From contig OU964931.1 of NCBI GenBank assembly GCA_918807975.1, forward strand, positions 15,076,251 through 15,140,250: DNA of 64,000 nt, given 5' to 3'. How positions within the stretch are numbered: the first letter of the stretch is position 1; each line of letters opens with the position of its first letter. This document shows positions 32,529 to 43,326 of this stretch, in pieces. The notes below the pieces were generated by a model. It was given only the letters and a program-made list of their open reading frames with translations, ran no database searches and was not told where the DNA came from. This DNA is from Aplidium turbinatum. Lineage: Eukaryota; Chordata; Ascidiacea; Aplousobranchia; Polyclinidae. The translations under genes and the position numbers were made by a program.

Positions 32529-33567
32529 TAGGGTGATTCATAAATTGAAATTTTTTTTAATTCAATGGGGCACCCTCTTGTATCGTGTCAATACCTGAAA
32601 AAATAATCCTGTCAAATTTTTAGAGCAATCGAAAGCATTTTTAAGGTTGCTACCAACTTTGAAAGCTGCACATAATACACAAATGGGTCATTCCATATCA
32701 ACTCAACGTCAACGGGGTGTGCAAGCTCGACCCTCTTAGATTTTCTTGAAATTCCCACTAAAGTTTCATATTGATGTATAATGAACACAAAAAAAATTTC
32801 AGCTCATCATCTCAAGACGTTTAGAAATTACAGCCCTTCATAGTCATTTTTTGCATTTGAAAAAAATTTATCAATTTTTGATGTCCGCTATCTCCCAAAC
32901 CAATAGTCACAAAACTCCATTTCGCGTATCATTAATCTATACTAGTTGGTAATTAACCCCCATGAGACTGACACTACACAAATGTGAAATTATTGAAGTT
33001 TGGAGGGTGTAAAGATGGTTCGGGAGATAGCGGACATCAAAAATTGATAAAAAAATTTTAATTTTTGAAAGGTTCTATATCTAAACCTAATTTGAAATTA
33101 GCAACTTTGGTGGTAGATATGAAAACTAGGGCTGCTTCCTAATCAGAAACCAAATTTCAGCTTTGTAAATGCTTTAGATTAAAAGTTATGAAGACCCAAA
33201 CATGGAGGAAAATGTACAGTACATGCAAACCCATTTTGAGGGACCTTGGTGACTTTGAAGGGCTTTAAGGTCTAAACGTCTTGAGATAATGAGCTGAAAT
33301 TTTTTTTGTGTTCATTATACATCAATATGAAACTTTAGTGTGAATTTCAAGAAAATCTAAGAGGGTCGAGCTTGCACACCCTGTTGACGTTGAGTTGATA
33401 TGGAATGACCCATTTGTGTATTATATACAGCTTTCAAAGTCGGTAGCAACCTTAAAAATGCTTTCGATTGCCCTAAAAATTTGACAGGATTATTTTTTCA
33501 GGTATTGACACGATACAAGAGAGTGCCCCATTGAATTAAAAAAAATTTCAATTTATGAATCACCCTA
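32529..33567. mobile_element. Near-perfect palindromic element
   Basis: TAGGGTGATTCATAAATTG at the left and its inverse at the right; the arms mirror each other for several hundred bases (GTCAACGGGGTGTGCAAGCT pairs with the far arm). TSD not clear (TGTGTAT and TGTGACT). No transposase seen; the end resembles the TAGGGTG ends of the transposase-bearing elements. Confidence 0.75.
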
Positions 33568-33671
33568 TGTGACTGTATAGTATATACCGTATTGGTTCAA
33601 TAGATACAAACCAGAACTTGGATGATTTAGTTTAAACACTGTTGTTGATACCGGTATATAAAAAAAGTTTT

Positions 33672-33855
33672 ATGTCTTGATATTGATTGAATCTTAACCC
33701 TCAGACTGGGAAAGCTTTTTGAAAGCGTAATCCTAGCAGTTTTGCATGCTTGTAAAGGCTTTGAACCACTACGCAGGCTCAGTCACCGAGATTGATAGAG
33801 TAGAGTTTCTGATTGTTAAAGTGTTGTTGTTGGGAAATTATTTCATCCATTAAAT
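33672..33855 (-). repeat. SINE copy, 3' part (split by a hAT)
   Basis: Together with 35287-35423 it forms one SINE like the one at 51022-51335 (shared CCTCAGACTGGGAAAGCTT, CAGTCACC, ATTATTTCATCCATTA). Confidence 0.8.
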
Positions 33856-35286
33856 CAGGGGTTCCCAACCTGTGGTACGCGAAGGTTTTTCAGGTGGTAC
33901 GTGGGTAAAAGCTTGATTAGCTTCCGTTTTTTTTTTACAAAAACCTGGAATTTCACAACTTTATATTTTGTTTATCTGGTTTTGTTTACAAAATTTTTTT
34001 CCCAAAGCCTATTCTTGTTGTTTCGTATCACTATGATCTTCAAAATACAGGTCATGTCAATTGTCAACATGGAGCACAGTTGCTTTGAAAAGCCGTACAA
34101 TGCTGTGGGATACCGGTAGTGGGCGTTAATTATGTCAAATGATTGCTCTTGATAGATATCATCTACTGTTCTAGGCCGGATGCAACCTAGTTCGTACCCT
34201 GAACAGTTCGGACCCTCAGTTCGTACCCTGAAAAGATCGAGAGAAAAAATTAAAAAAAGCGGAAGTCGCTGATCGCAGTTTCCGCTAACCCTAACTCTAA
34301 CCATAGACTAATCTATGCTCTAACCCTAACCCTCGCTGATCGAAGTTTCCGCCAAACATTTTTCCGCAGTTTCCGCTAACCTTTACCCTAACCCTAACTA
34401 TAGAGCAATCTATGCTCTAACCCTAACCCTCGCTGATCCCAGTTTCTGCAAACATTTTTTCGCAGTTTTTGCTAACTGCAGTTTCGGCTTACCCTAACCC
34501 TAATTCTAACCATCGAGTAATCTATGATCTCTAACTCTCGCTGATCGCAGTTTCTGCAAATATTTTTTCCGCAGTTTCCGCTAACCGCGTTTTCCGTTAA
34601 CCCTAACCCTCGTGTTTGTTTGTGGAAACTCCGATCAGCGACTTCGGCTTTGTGCTATTAAACTGCGATCAGCGACTTCGGCTTTTTTGAATTTTTTTTC
34701 TCGATCTTTTCAGGGTACGAACTGAGGGTCCGAAGTGTTCAGGGTACGAACTAGGTTGCACCCTTCTAGGCCTATACGTTAAGGCACCAATAGCGTTGAA
34801 TAGGCTAATGCTAATTGTAAGCTAAAAATAGATCGGAATAAAATGTTCAATAACAGTTACAAGGAATGTTCTCCAATAAACTTCTGGCTCAGTACCGGTA
34901 ATCAGTATGGCCTCTTCATATTCAACGCTAGCTTCCCATGCTGTTCTACAGCTACTGATTTTCCCTTCCATCTGGGAATGCGAGCAGGGATTTTCAGTAA
35001 TGATGATGAACTTCAAGTCAAAAAATCGAAACCGACTAGGTGCAACCGAAAATGACTTTCGATGAGCTGTTAACAAATTTACACCGCGCATCGACTAATC
35101 GGTGGTCAGTAAACAAAAAATCTTATTAAATTTAGTTGCGGAGCTTTACTGTTATTTTAGTCGGCTAATATTATTCTTCTGGATAAAATATGATTCGATC
35201 AAACTAGTTGTTCTACAAGAAGTGGTACGCTTGGCAGTACAAAGCGTCCAAGTGGTACGAGATCGTAAAAAGGTTGGGAACCCCTG
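33856..35286 (-). mobile_element. hAT-type element inside a SINE
   Basis: Ends CAGGGGTTCCCAACC and GGTTGGGAACCCCTG, flanks CATTAAAT and CATTAGAT (7 of 8). A minus-strand piece reads FRFFDLKFIIITENP, matching the relic in 10428-11412. Contains the fold-back 34178-34763. Confidence 0.88.
34178..34763. mobile_element. Fold-back element, 9-bp TSD, telomere-like core (family Y)
   Basis: Arms GGATGCAACCTAGTTCGTAC and GTACGAACTAGGTTGCACCC; perfect 9-bp TSD TTCTAGGCC (34169-34177, 34764-34772). The core has about three units of 100-115 bp that combine CCCTAACCC runs with CGCTGATCGCAGTTTCCGC. A second copy is at 51865-52380. Confidence 0.87.
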
Positions 35287-35423
35287 CATTAGATGCTGCT
35301 GAATAGGAAGCAGTCCTTAATGTGCGTTACTCAAGTGCAAACCAGCATCGCTTGATGTTGAAGATTCTTCGTTCACAAAGACAAGCACTACTGTATGTTA
35401 CAACTGAGCTATTGGGGTTGAAG
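35287..35423 (-). repeat. SINE copy, tRNA-derived head (split by a hAT)
   Basis: The minus strand ends in CAACCCCAATAGCTCAGTTG, an A-box-like tRNA head. It continues the 33672-33855 part. Confidence 0.75.
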
Positions 35424-35769
35424 TCTTCTTATTGAATTAAGTCTTGCGCTAAACAACTGAGCAATCGGAGTGGAATTTTATGTTAGAAATTGATAATGGT
35501 AGACTGTCTTCCATCCTTGACATTCTTAATTCCATAACCTGCGTCAAGTTCTCAAGGGACTCACTGCCAAAGCCAATTGCTTAACCAAAGGTAAATTCAT
35601 TATTTCATTCATAGAATTCAGGAAATATACAATATTCGCGCCACAGCAACTTCTCAGAGTTTCCCTCACTTGTTTTCATAACCTTGGAGACACACCGGCC
35701 AGTTCAGGCAGCCACTTTAACACAACAACTTTTGTAAGACCCTGTAAAGGTTCGAAGCATTCGCGTTCC

Positions 35770-36480
35770 AACCAATCAGAAGTTACAGGTAGAACAAAGA
35801 AAAAACGCCAACAGTTTTGAAAGAAAGTAAATCAGATGAACGTTACGCCTTAGCCAGTGTGACTTAAAGGATTAGGGCTAGAGAATATATTTCGATGACG
35901 TGAGTTAGATTCCCACCCCGGTCATAACTTTTTTCCCCTGTAATTACCAAACAATGTTCAAAGCACGAATCAACTCTCTGGCCGAGCGCTGAAGGGTCAC
36001 AATTGGACGGTAGCCGCTTAACCATGTTCCGATTGGTTGGCGGTGTCATTGGGGGTTAGGCTACTCAGAATTTACATGTTAAAGTGATTACCGTTAATTA
36101 ATATTAGGCACTTTAACTGAAAGCAAATTGGTAAGACAAAGGAATCATTAGGCCAATCAGAAGTTACAGGAACAGCGTTTCAACCGGTCAGAAAGTTACA
36201 GGTAAAACAGACAAAAAGCGCAAACACGTTTCGCCGTAGCCAGTGTAGTCAAATGGCTTATGCGGGTTCACACTGAGCTTGTCTAGCAGGGAATACTTAA
36301 AGCTAGGGAATACATGTCGATGGCGTGGGTTGGATTTCCACTCCTATCATAGCCTAACTCTCATCTCTTCTGTAATTTAGCCTACCGGTACCAAACAAAG
36401 TGTAAAGTACGATCAACTCTCCGGCGAAACGCTAGAGGGGTTACAATTAGCTGTGTCTTAAAGAAAATTGTCATGTTTAA
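35770..36480. repeat. Two diverged tandem copies, about 410 bp apart
   Basis: CAACCAATCAGAAGTTACAG at 35770 and CAACCGGTCAGAAAGTTACA at 36181 begin similar blocks. Each holds AGCCAGTGT, a CGATG(A/G)CGTG stretch and an old tRNA-like CTCTGGCCGAGCG motif. Confidence 0.65.
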
Positions 36481-37227
36481 GCGGTTAACTCAATTCATGC
36501 TTCTTCAGAACAGGTTTACCGGCACTGCGTTTGATGAGCTGGTAACGATATAAAAATTCGTTTTGGTTTGAATAAAAAAGCAGTAAAATCACATTGTACG
36601 GTAGCCTATATCAATTTAATAAATTATTTTGTATCTCAAGATATGGAGCCGAGTGGTTTTTGTGAAGCATTGTTTTGGGTTTGACTTTTTTCAAAGGATA
36701 GATTTAATGTTGGTAAAACATTCAACCTGGCATAAGCATTATACAAGCATAAATTTAGTGTCAACATTGATGGATTAGGCTATATTTTTCTAGATTTAGG
36801 GACTTTACTACAAGTCCCGGTCTAGATTGTTATGGTATTATTTTATGCGTATAACTGGACAGTACTATTCTCGCAACAGACAAAATAAAAGGTTTCCCAC
36901 TCTCTCTACTATTAGATAAGTTAGATAGAATATTTATCAGGTAGTCAGACAACCTTAATATTAATTCAACTTATAAACAAACATTCTTATACTTAAATAT
37001 AAACTGATTGATTGATTGACATTTTATTTTTGTTGCGAGTATAAACACACATATTCAACAAAGTCGGATAAAACAAACGATAACGTAGAATGTATTATGA
37101 GTGGATACTGCAACGCAACTATCGTTATACGTTAAATATAATGCATAAAAGTTACCACAATATCACAAAGCAGAAAATCTTTCGGTCAATCTGCAACCGT
37201 GCTTCTCGAGTGACATCGTTTTATGGC
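36481..37227. other. AT-rich DNA, no gene seen
   Basis: Has an ATTGATTGATTGAC run near 37000-37020 like the 3' tails of the LINE at 61.05 kb. Nothing else recognised. Confidence 0.45.
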
Positions 37228-37470
37228 TTCGTAGATTATTCTCGGACTGACAAAGCCTTGATAAGTTATTCCTGGTAGTTTTGCAGACTTGTAGAAGCTT
37301 TTGAGGCAGGGCCGGTTACCAAGATTGACAGAGCGAAGTTTCCGATTGTTGACCGAAAATTATTCCACACACTAGGTGACGCTGAATGGAGAACAGTCCT
37401 GAAATGTGTTGCACACATCCCTAGAGCCGAACCAGCACCCCGCGTGATTTTTCACGAGGTGTTTTTGTTT
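37228..37470 (-). repeat. Diverged SINE copy
   Basis: CGGACTGACAAAGC, GTTTTGCAGACTTGTAGAAGC, CAAGATTGACAGAGCGAAG and GCTGAATGGAGAACAG match the 51022-51335 SINE with many changes. Confidence 0.7.
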
Positions 37471-37787
37471 CAAGAAATGCCGTGATCAAGATTTAAAACC
37501 AACCATTCCGTCTGACAATACTGTAGAAGGGGTTTTGTTATCGTAAAATGATAATTGGCTCCGTGAGTAATTTAACGACCTTGGTATGATAACCTGCATT
37601 GCGCTATCAGAGGCGCCGGAAGCGGGGGGGGGGGGGGGGGGCATGGGGTTGGATGCCCCTCTGCCCTCAATTTTTCTGTGGATGGGGGGCAGGAGGGGCA
37701 ATGGTACCATTTTAAGGTCATGTAAGCTACTGCACATTTTGCAACACAACATAGGCTAACAATTTCAGCTATTGGCTTTTAGCCTAA

Positions 37788-39217
37788 GGGACCGTTCAAA
37801 TATTACGTAACGCTATCGAGGGGGAGGGAGGGTTTATGAAAAGCGTTACGTTAGCGTCACATCGGGGGGGAGGGGGTTCAAGCAAAACGTTACGTAACGA
37901 GTACGGTAGTTTATTTGTGCATACTTTCCGAGTCAAGCAGCAAAAACGCGACACATGGTGATGAACCGGTATGTAGGTGTACCTATGACCACTAGCGTAA
38001 GCAGGGGGGGCCATGCCCCCCCCCCCCTTAAAAATGTTTTAGTAGTTAACGACGTAGATTAAACCATTTAATATGTTTTGGATTGCACTGTCAAAGCAAT
38101 TAACAATGTTGTTCTATAGACTAAGCCAATACGAAATACATAGCCCAATCCACCTACCCCGCCCCAGGTATGCCAATGTAGCATAGTGTTCTGTAAGCCT
38201 ATTATAGTGAGAAAAAAGTGGATAAAGTCTAAACTAAAACCATACTGGGATATCAATGGCCAGTGGCGTAGCCAGGGGGGAGGGTTGGGGTTACAACCCC
38301 CCTTTGGCACGCGTGTGACGTCACGATATTGAGAATGATGCTTTCAGTCTCTTTATGCTTGGGAATGATGCTTTCAGTCTAAAAAAAATTGCCTAATTTT
38401 AAACAAAACTGCATTAAAAGAGCCAGTTTTGCCAATACCAAACATCTCAGCCAGGAATTAGCAACAAGAAAACATAGAGACTTAGCTTTATTTCCGAAAA
38501 ATGCAGAAGAAAACATGATCTTATCCTTTTGCTATGCCACCTGACAGTACCATTTTACAGGAATATTTATACCCACATTTTTGTTGAAAATGCTCTCAGA
38601 ATGCACCAAATTCAAAGTCAGTTTTCAAAATTTTCTGCGTAGCCTACGCCACTGCCTATGACTGTTACATAGCCGAGGCCCTAGGCCTACATATGTTCAT
38701 TAAGAACCAAATAACTTTGACACAAACCTCTGAACAGGTAGAAGACATTCATACGTGCGAGTCTGAAGAAGACAATTACCGGTATGCATCAAGTTTGAAC
38801 CGCACAAGCGAGAGTAGCCCACTGCTCCAATATATAGAAACATTTTTGAAGCATTGATGACCCCATTCGAAGATGTTTAGCTTTCCTTGCGGTTTCTTTT
38901 GCGCTTTTGTGATGTTTCTTTCAATACATAACCAAACAATGAAAGGTTTGGATCGAAACATTTTGGACGGTGGGCTACTAAACGTTTTCAGTAGGTACAT
39001 AACGTTTTAATCCAAAAAAAGAATATAGCTAAAATTTCATGTCTCAAACGTAAGCTTTAGGTCCATACAAACCAAGATATTTTATCAGCACGTGTTTCCA
39101 CGTCATAATTTTGATATAAACTGGCAAAACGGGCTTTGTAATGGAAAAGCGTCACGTGGGGGAGGGGGGGGGTCAAAAATTCGGAAAAACAGCGTTACGT
39201 AATATTTGAACGCTCCC
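37788..39217. mobile_element. Middle element, Harbinger-like (3-bp TSD)
   Basis: Ends GGGACCGTTCAAATATTACG and CGTAATATTTGAACGCTCCC with TAA on both sides, as PIF/Harbinger elements make. No transposase seen. Confidence 0.8.
38261..38654. mobile_element. Innermost hAT-type element
   Basis: Ends CAGTGGCGTAGCCAG and GCGTAGCCTACGCCACTG. Flanks TCAATGGC and CCTATGAC agree at 5 of 8 sites, so the duplication is old or uncertain. Confidence 0.65.
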
Positions 39218-39521
39218 TAATAATAATCTTTCACTACTGCCTCAAAATAATATTCACGACACCAAATTCTGTATCACAGTACGGTAGGTAGGCTAATTAG
39301 CCTACATCATCATAACAGAGCATGATGCCCTCCCGGGCAATTGTTTTTTGTATACCGGACACTTGTATCATTACTCGATGATGAGCTGATGAATGAGCAT
39401 TATTGTAAAACTTATCTTAAAACTTAAAAAAAAAGGCTTTTCAGCAACAAAAGTGCCCTTTTTTCATATCCTGCCCTGCCCCCCACCAGTCAAAAACCGT
39501 TCCGGCGCCCCTGTGCGCTAT

Positions 39522-40166
39522 TACCATCAGGCGTGGATATTCACTGAATGCTCATAATTAGGCCTACTGGTTAATTCAACTAGGCTCCCAGTCTTTGTTT
39601 GTGTGCGACAAGATAGTTCGGATTTCAGAGGTGATTTAAAGCCAGATGAGTGTCGCTTCGTGCAGTTCTGCTATGCTATGCATTCCAGTTGGCGCCTTGT
39701 AAGTTGTAACCACCATTTTCTTAATACAAGCTGTAATGGGCCATTGAGAGTGGAAACCATACTTTTATTCCTATACTTGATTATTAAATACAAGTTAAAG
39801 TCGCCAAATAGCAATTGCATTGACAGAAAAACTGCCATCTCCATATTTTTTTTTATAAAATGAACAATGATTGTTTTCAAATAGGCCACATAGCCTGTAC
39901 ATAGCGTAAACAAAACAAGGACAACGAAGAACCACTCATACAAAGAGATTCGAAACAATTACAAACATAATCTTGCTATCCCTCCATCTTGAAGAGGGAT
40001 AAATATTGATCGATCAATGTTTCCTTAGGGGCAGTGCTGAGATCGCAAATCACACACGTATGATTTTATGTGATCAGAAATGCAAACTTTTTGTTGATTG
40101 CAACAAAAAGTTTGTATTTCTGATGAAAGCTTTAGTTTGAAACAAGCTTCAACGTTCTGAATGCAT
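39522..40166. other. Region downstream of METTL16
   Basis: No gene seen. The METTL16 3'UTR presumably lies here; a short hairpin of AAACTTTTTGTTGATTGCAA and its inverse is at about 40083-40115. Confidence 0.4.
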
Positions 40167-41432
40167 TTACAAACGATCGCGGATGTACAAATAAAATCGA
40201 TTTACCAAGTCAGAGTTCTCATTCAAAACCGGCACCAACTCAAAACAAGGAGTGCCTAATTCTACTGGTTTAATGGTCAATGAACAAACGACTTCGTCTG
40301 AGTTTAAAGCATTATTTGGCTTATAAATTTTACTTTTAGGAGGACTGCAGCTTTGCTCTCGTGCGAATTTGTCTTTCCTTCTGGCTTTGCGATTTGGTAA
40401 AGTCGCACATAAGTTTCCTTTGAGCAAAAATTTTAAGAGTTCTTGAGAAAAATCGATTTCAAGTGTGTTTAGCAGCTCTGTGGTTGCACAAATAGTCTCT
40501 TCAATAGCTGCAAATTTTGATGAGAAAGATAAAACCTTTTTCCGTTTAGTTTTGCAAGAATCTTTACTGAACCGAACCGGTAAAGATGAAACGTCTATTT
40601 CCGTAAATGCCCAGGCAACCCCCCACCGCATAGTCCTCCCTTGGCAAAACTCTGTCCAAGTCATTGTTTTCGCGTTCTGACTTTTTAAGTATTTTTTGAA
40701 GTTGGCAAAACTGGACTTCTTACCAAGCATGATCGTGTACCACTTTGCCAAAGCTTCATTTTGACAACTTTCTTTAAAGATTCGCTTTGCAAAATTGATG
40801 TCTCCTCCAATCATTTCATCTTTTCCACCGGAATTGGATGAGTTCGCCGTTGGTCGGTCGGGCTCAGTCAAAAGTTCATCGGCGGATGAAAAAAATGGGG
40901 GATTGCACATGCACGCGTCCAGATCTTTCGCACACAACAAAGGATCCTTTTCCGTTGTTCGAATAAGTTCGATCTTACCCGCCAGTATATTACTTTGCAC
41001 GTTCCTTGTTGCGTAGAAGAAATTTTTTTCATCGATTTCGCTTGCCACAAACTTCCATGACTCGTTTATGCGGCAGCCAAGAAGAGGGTAGACGCAAGAG
41101 CTACCGCAGCCTATGTCCAGTATAGTACGGGTGTCACTTTTGGGAAGACAATTTAACAAATCTTCCATCCACAAAATGTAATTTACTCTTAAAGGAATTG
41201 TAGGTGCCAGTCTATCAATAGGAAGTTCTATTTTCAAATTGAAGTCTCTCTCCAACAGACACAGAGATAGGCATCTCACAACATTGGGATCACGAAAATT
41301 TACAAACGGCTTTCCAGATTTCTTGAAATGAACATATTTCTTAAAGTTTGGAAATTTATCTGACAATTCAACAAAACTGGGAGGATTATCTTTGTATATA
41401 TTACGCGGGTGCATAAACTTATTTAGAGCCAT
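40167..41432 (-). CDS. METTL16: RNA N6-adenosine methyltransferase METTL16, single exon
   Basis: METTL16 uses S-adenosylmethionine to methylate adenosine in U6 snRNA and in MAT2A mRNA hairpins. The 421-residue frame opens with the family N-terminus MALNKFMHPRNIYKDNPP, in which conserved basic residues contact RNA. A Rossmann SAM motif DIGCGSSCVYPLLG lies at about 106-119, the catalytic NPPF at about 177-180, then MLGKKSSF and the conserved TEFCQGRTMRWGVAWAF. The C-terminus ends LVNRFYLYIRDRL, which matches the end of the vertebrate C-terminal (VCR) domain. At 421 residues it is shorter than the 562-residue human protein; the loss lies in the linker and VCR region. The start was chosen by similarity and by the splice acceptor two bases upstream. 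Divergent low-complexity DNA follows the stop. Confident call. Confidence 0.95.
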   Translation of the reverse strand: MALNKFMHPRNIYKDNPPSFVELSDKFPNFKKYVHFKKSGKPFVNFRDPNVVRCLSLCLLERDFNLKIELPIDRLAPTIPLRVNYILWMEDLLNCLPKSDTRTILDIGCGSSCVYPLLGCRINESWKFVASEIDEKNFFYATRNVQSNILAGKIELIRTTEKDPLLCAKDLDACMCNPPFFSSADELLTEPDRPTANSSNSGGKDEMIGGDINFAKRIFKESCQNEALAKWYTIMLGKKSSFANFKKYLKSQNAKTMTWTEFCQGRTMRWGVAWAFTEIDVSSLPVRFSKDSCKTKRKKVLSFSSKFAAIEETICATTELLNTLEIDFSQELLKFLLKGNLCATLPNRKARRKDKFAREQSCSPPKSKIYKPNNALNSDEVVCSLTIKPVELGTPCFELVPVLNENSDLVNRFYLYIRDRL

Positions 41433-41450
41433 TGCTGCAAATGAACAGCA
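41433..41450 (-). promoter_or_regulatory. 3' splice acceptor before METTL16 ATG
   Basis: Read on the minus strand, CTGTTCATTTGCAG ends at 41435 and is followed by CA and the ATG. With an intronless coding sequence, this is either a spliced-leader acceptor or the end of a 5'UTR intron. Confidence 0.55.
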
Positions 41451-42141
41451 GAATATGTGTTATTGATGCAAACAAGTTTATAATGAAGACTTGTACAGCT
41501 CATCTCTATTGAAAAGTGTGTTTTCAAAATCTGCATACCAAAAATGTTCTAAAAAAATCATGATGAAAAGCAACGCAATTTATGATAATCTTTTGCTACA
41601 TTCCAACCAGATGTTTTGCATGTTATATTGTGCTATAGTCGTTGCCATCGTCTCATAGTCGTTGCCATATCCGCATGAAGTTTAATATTAGCACAATATA
41701 ACGCCAGCACAGACGAAGCTAAGTTTTTTTTTGTATTTTGCTTAGAGCAGTAACTATCGTACGTTTTGTCATCAAACGCTGAAAGTACATTCATAAACTG
41801 TTCTGAGAAGGAAAACAAACTATACAATGATCAAGCATACTTTTGTATCACGATTAGAGTAAATTCAGTAGTATGATTGTTTCAAACATGTAAAAAGCAT
41901 TGAATAGAGCAATTTGCTATACTATTTGCTGTCATGAAAGTACAAAAGACCCATAGTTCTGAACCTGTACAACAGCACTGAACATAGACGTGCATTACAC
42001 TTCCTCGAATTTCTTAGCTACGAATGAGCATGGGCCACTAGCACCAACCACAATTATGCTCCGTATGCATCACAAGAATGATCGCTCCAAGTTTGATCGG
42101 GTTACCGATGCTGCAAGCAATGAAGTTCAAACAGAAGGTTT
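41437..42141. other. METTL16 to GPN3 intergenic region
   Basis: No further gene recognised. It contains the METTL16 promoter or leader and the GPN3 3' end. A GTCGTTGCCAT sequence is duplicated at 41638-41668. Confidence 0.4.
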
Positions 42142-42948
42142 TCACACAGGTGGTGCTTCATCACTCTGTTGGTGGTCTCGAACTTCTAAATCTTCTCCAT
42201 ATTGTATTGTCATATCAATATGCTGAAGAACAATGTTAATAGACTCTTCGTCAGACTGGTCTAAAGGTAAAAATCGAACCATTCCATAGTCTTCGATGAC
42301 TTGGCATATGGATTCTGTGAGACGTTTGTATTTGGAGCCTGATGTACTTTCGGCTAATTCCAATAGATCTGGGTCTAAGTACTTTTCAATTTCTCTCTTG
42401 GATTTTTTAGGTAGTAAATCTAATTTTGTCATCACACTTATATGAGATATTTCTAAGTTAACCATGCAAGACAAGCAAGATAAAACTCCGGAAATAAATT
42501 TACTGTTATCACCAAGGAATTGAGCATCTACTAAAAATACTCCGCAAAGTCTGAAATCCCACGATTGCAAAGTTTCAGTAAGCTGTCTCATAACAGGCAA
42601 ATGAGTATAGAGCTCAATTTGACCAGGGCAATCAAACAAAAAATAATCATCGTCATTTGCATCAAGATTTTCTTGCAGCCAGTCTAAGTTTTTAGTGATG
42701 TACTCCATGCAGTATATTAAGCCCCCATTAGGACCGAAATGCAATTCTTTATCTTCCATCACATCATCAAGCTGAATTAACTCCCGACAATCCACAGTTA
42801 CCGGATATTTGAAATCCTCAGCAGCAGGATCAAGATTCACAACAAAACATTCACGTTTTAAAACTTTCAAGTGTTCAGCAAGCATTGCACAGTATGTGCT
42901 TTTACCACTCCCAGCGGGTCCCATGACTAGTTGACCATACTTAGGCAT
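42142..42948 (-). CDS. GPN3: GPN-loop GTPase 3, single exon
   Basis: GPN3 is a small GTPase that works with GPN1 in assembly and nuclear import of RNA polymerase II. The 268-residue protein has the Walker A motif GPAGSGKST at 10-18, LDPAAE at 39-44, the family-defining GPN at 72-74 inside FGPNGG, the G3 motif [15 protein letters not shown] around 106-120, and TKLD at 174-177. The stretch [19 protein letters not shown] with the following [11 protein letters not shown] is nearly the same as in vertebrate GPN3 and separates it from GPN1 and GPN2. Human GPN3 is 284 residues; only the acidic tail is shorter. The start coincides with the conserved [18 protein letters not shown]16 lies 709 bases downstream on the same strand, too far for a typical tunicate operon. 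Confidence 0.97.
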   Translation of the reverse strand: MPKYGQLVMGPAGSGKSTYCAMLAEHLKVLKRECFVVNLDPAAEDFKYPVTVDCRELIQLDDVMEDKELHFGPNGGLIYCMEYITKNLDWLQENLDANDDDYFLFDCPGQIELYTHLPVMRQLTETLQSWDFRLCGVFLVDAQFLGDNSKFISGVLSCLSCMVNLEISHISVMTKLDLLPKKSKREIEKYLDPDLLELAESTSGSKYKRLTESICQVIEDYGMVRFLPLDQSDEESINIVLQHIDMTIQYGEDLEVRDHQQSDEAPPV

Positions 42949-43005
42949 TATGTAATATTATATGGATCAATTTAGTTTTTAAACCTGCAAGTACAAAAAA
43001 AGAAA
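42949..43005 (-). promoter_or_regulatory. 3' splice acceptor before GPN3 ATG
   Basis: The minus strand reads TTTTTTTGTACTTGCAG with AG at 42986-42985. The exon would then begin at 42984, 36 bases before the ATG. The pyrimidine tract and CAG are strong. Confidence 0.55.
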
Positions 43006-43326
43006 AACTTATAGAAGCAAGCAAACCAGTGAAAAAATCATGATTAAACTAAATAACACATTATAGATATTGATTATAATTGAATATTTTCAATTGGAAA
43101 GTTTGCAAAACTAGCAGTACTACTTTGAAAAAGTGGAACAATAGAAAGATATGTTACGAGGCTGTGAGTGTGAAACCTTAATTACTATTGATTTGCACAG
43201 TTGTTCGATTGGATTCATTAAAATGTAGTAAAAAAACACAAAACTTCACACAAAGACTGAGTTAAGGAAATCTAATTAAGTAACTTGAAAGTTGGCAAGC
43301 CTAAACAGTCAGTAGATACTGGATAG

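Larger units (their letters stand above)
37608..39513. mobile_element. Outer hAT-type element of a three-level nest
   Basis: Ends CAGAGGCGCCGGAA and TTCCGGCGCCCCTG, perfect TSD TGCGCTAT (37600-37607, 39514-39521). Contains a run of 20 G at about 37624-37643. Confidence 0.92.

Noticed and set aside
39671-39958. 95-codon minus-strand frame with hydrophobic stretch
   Set aside because: Composition is AT-driven, no family resemblance, opposing frame equally open.
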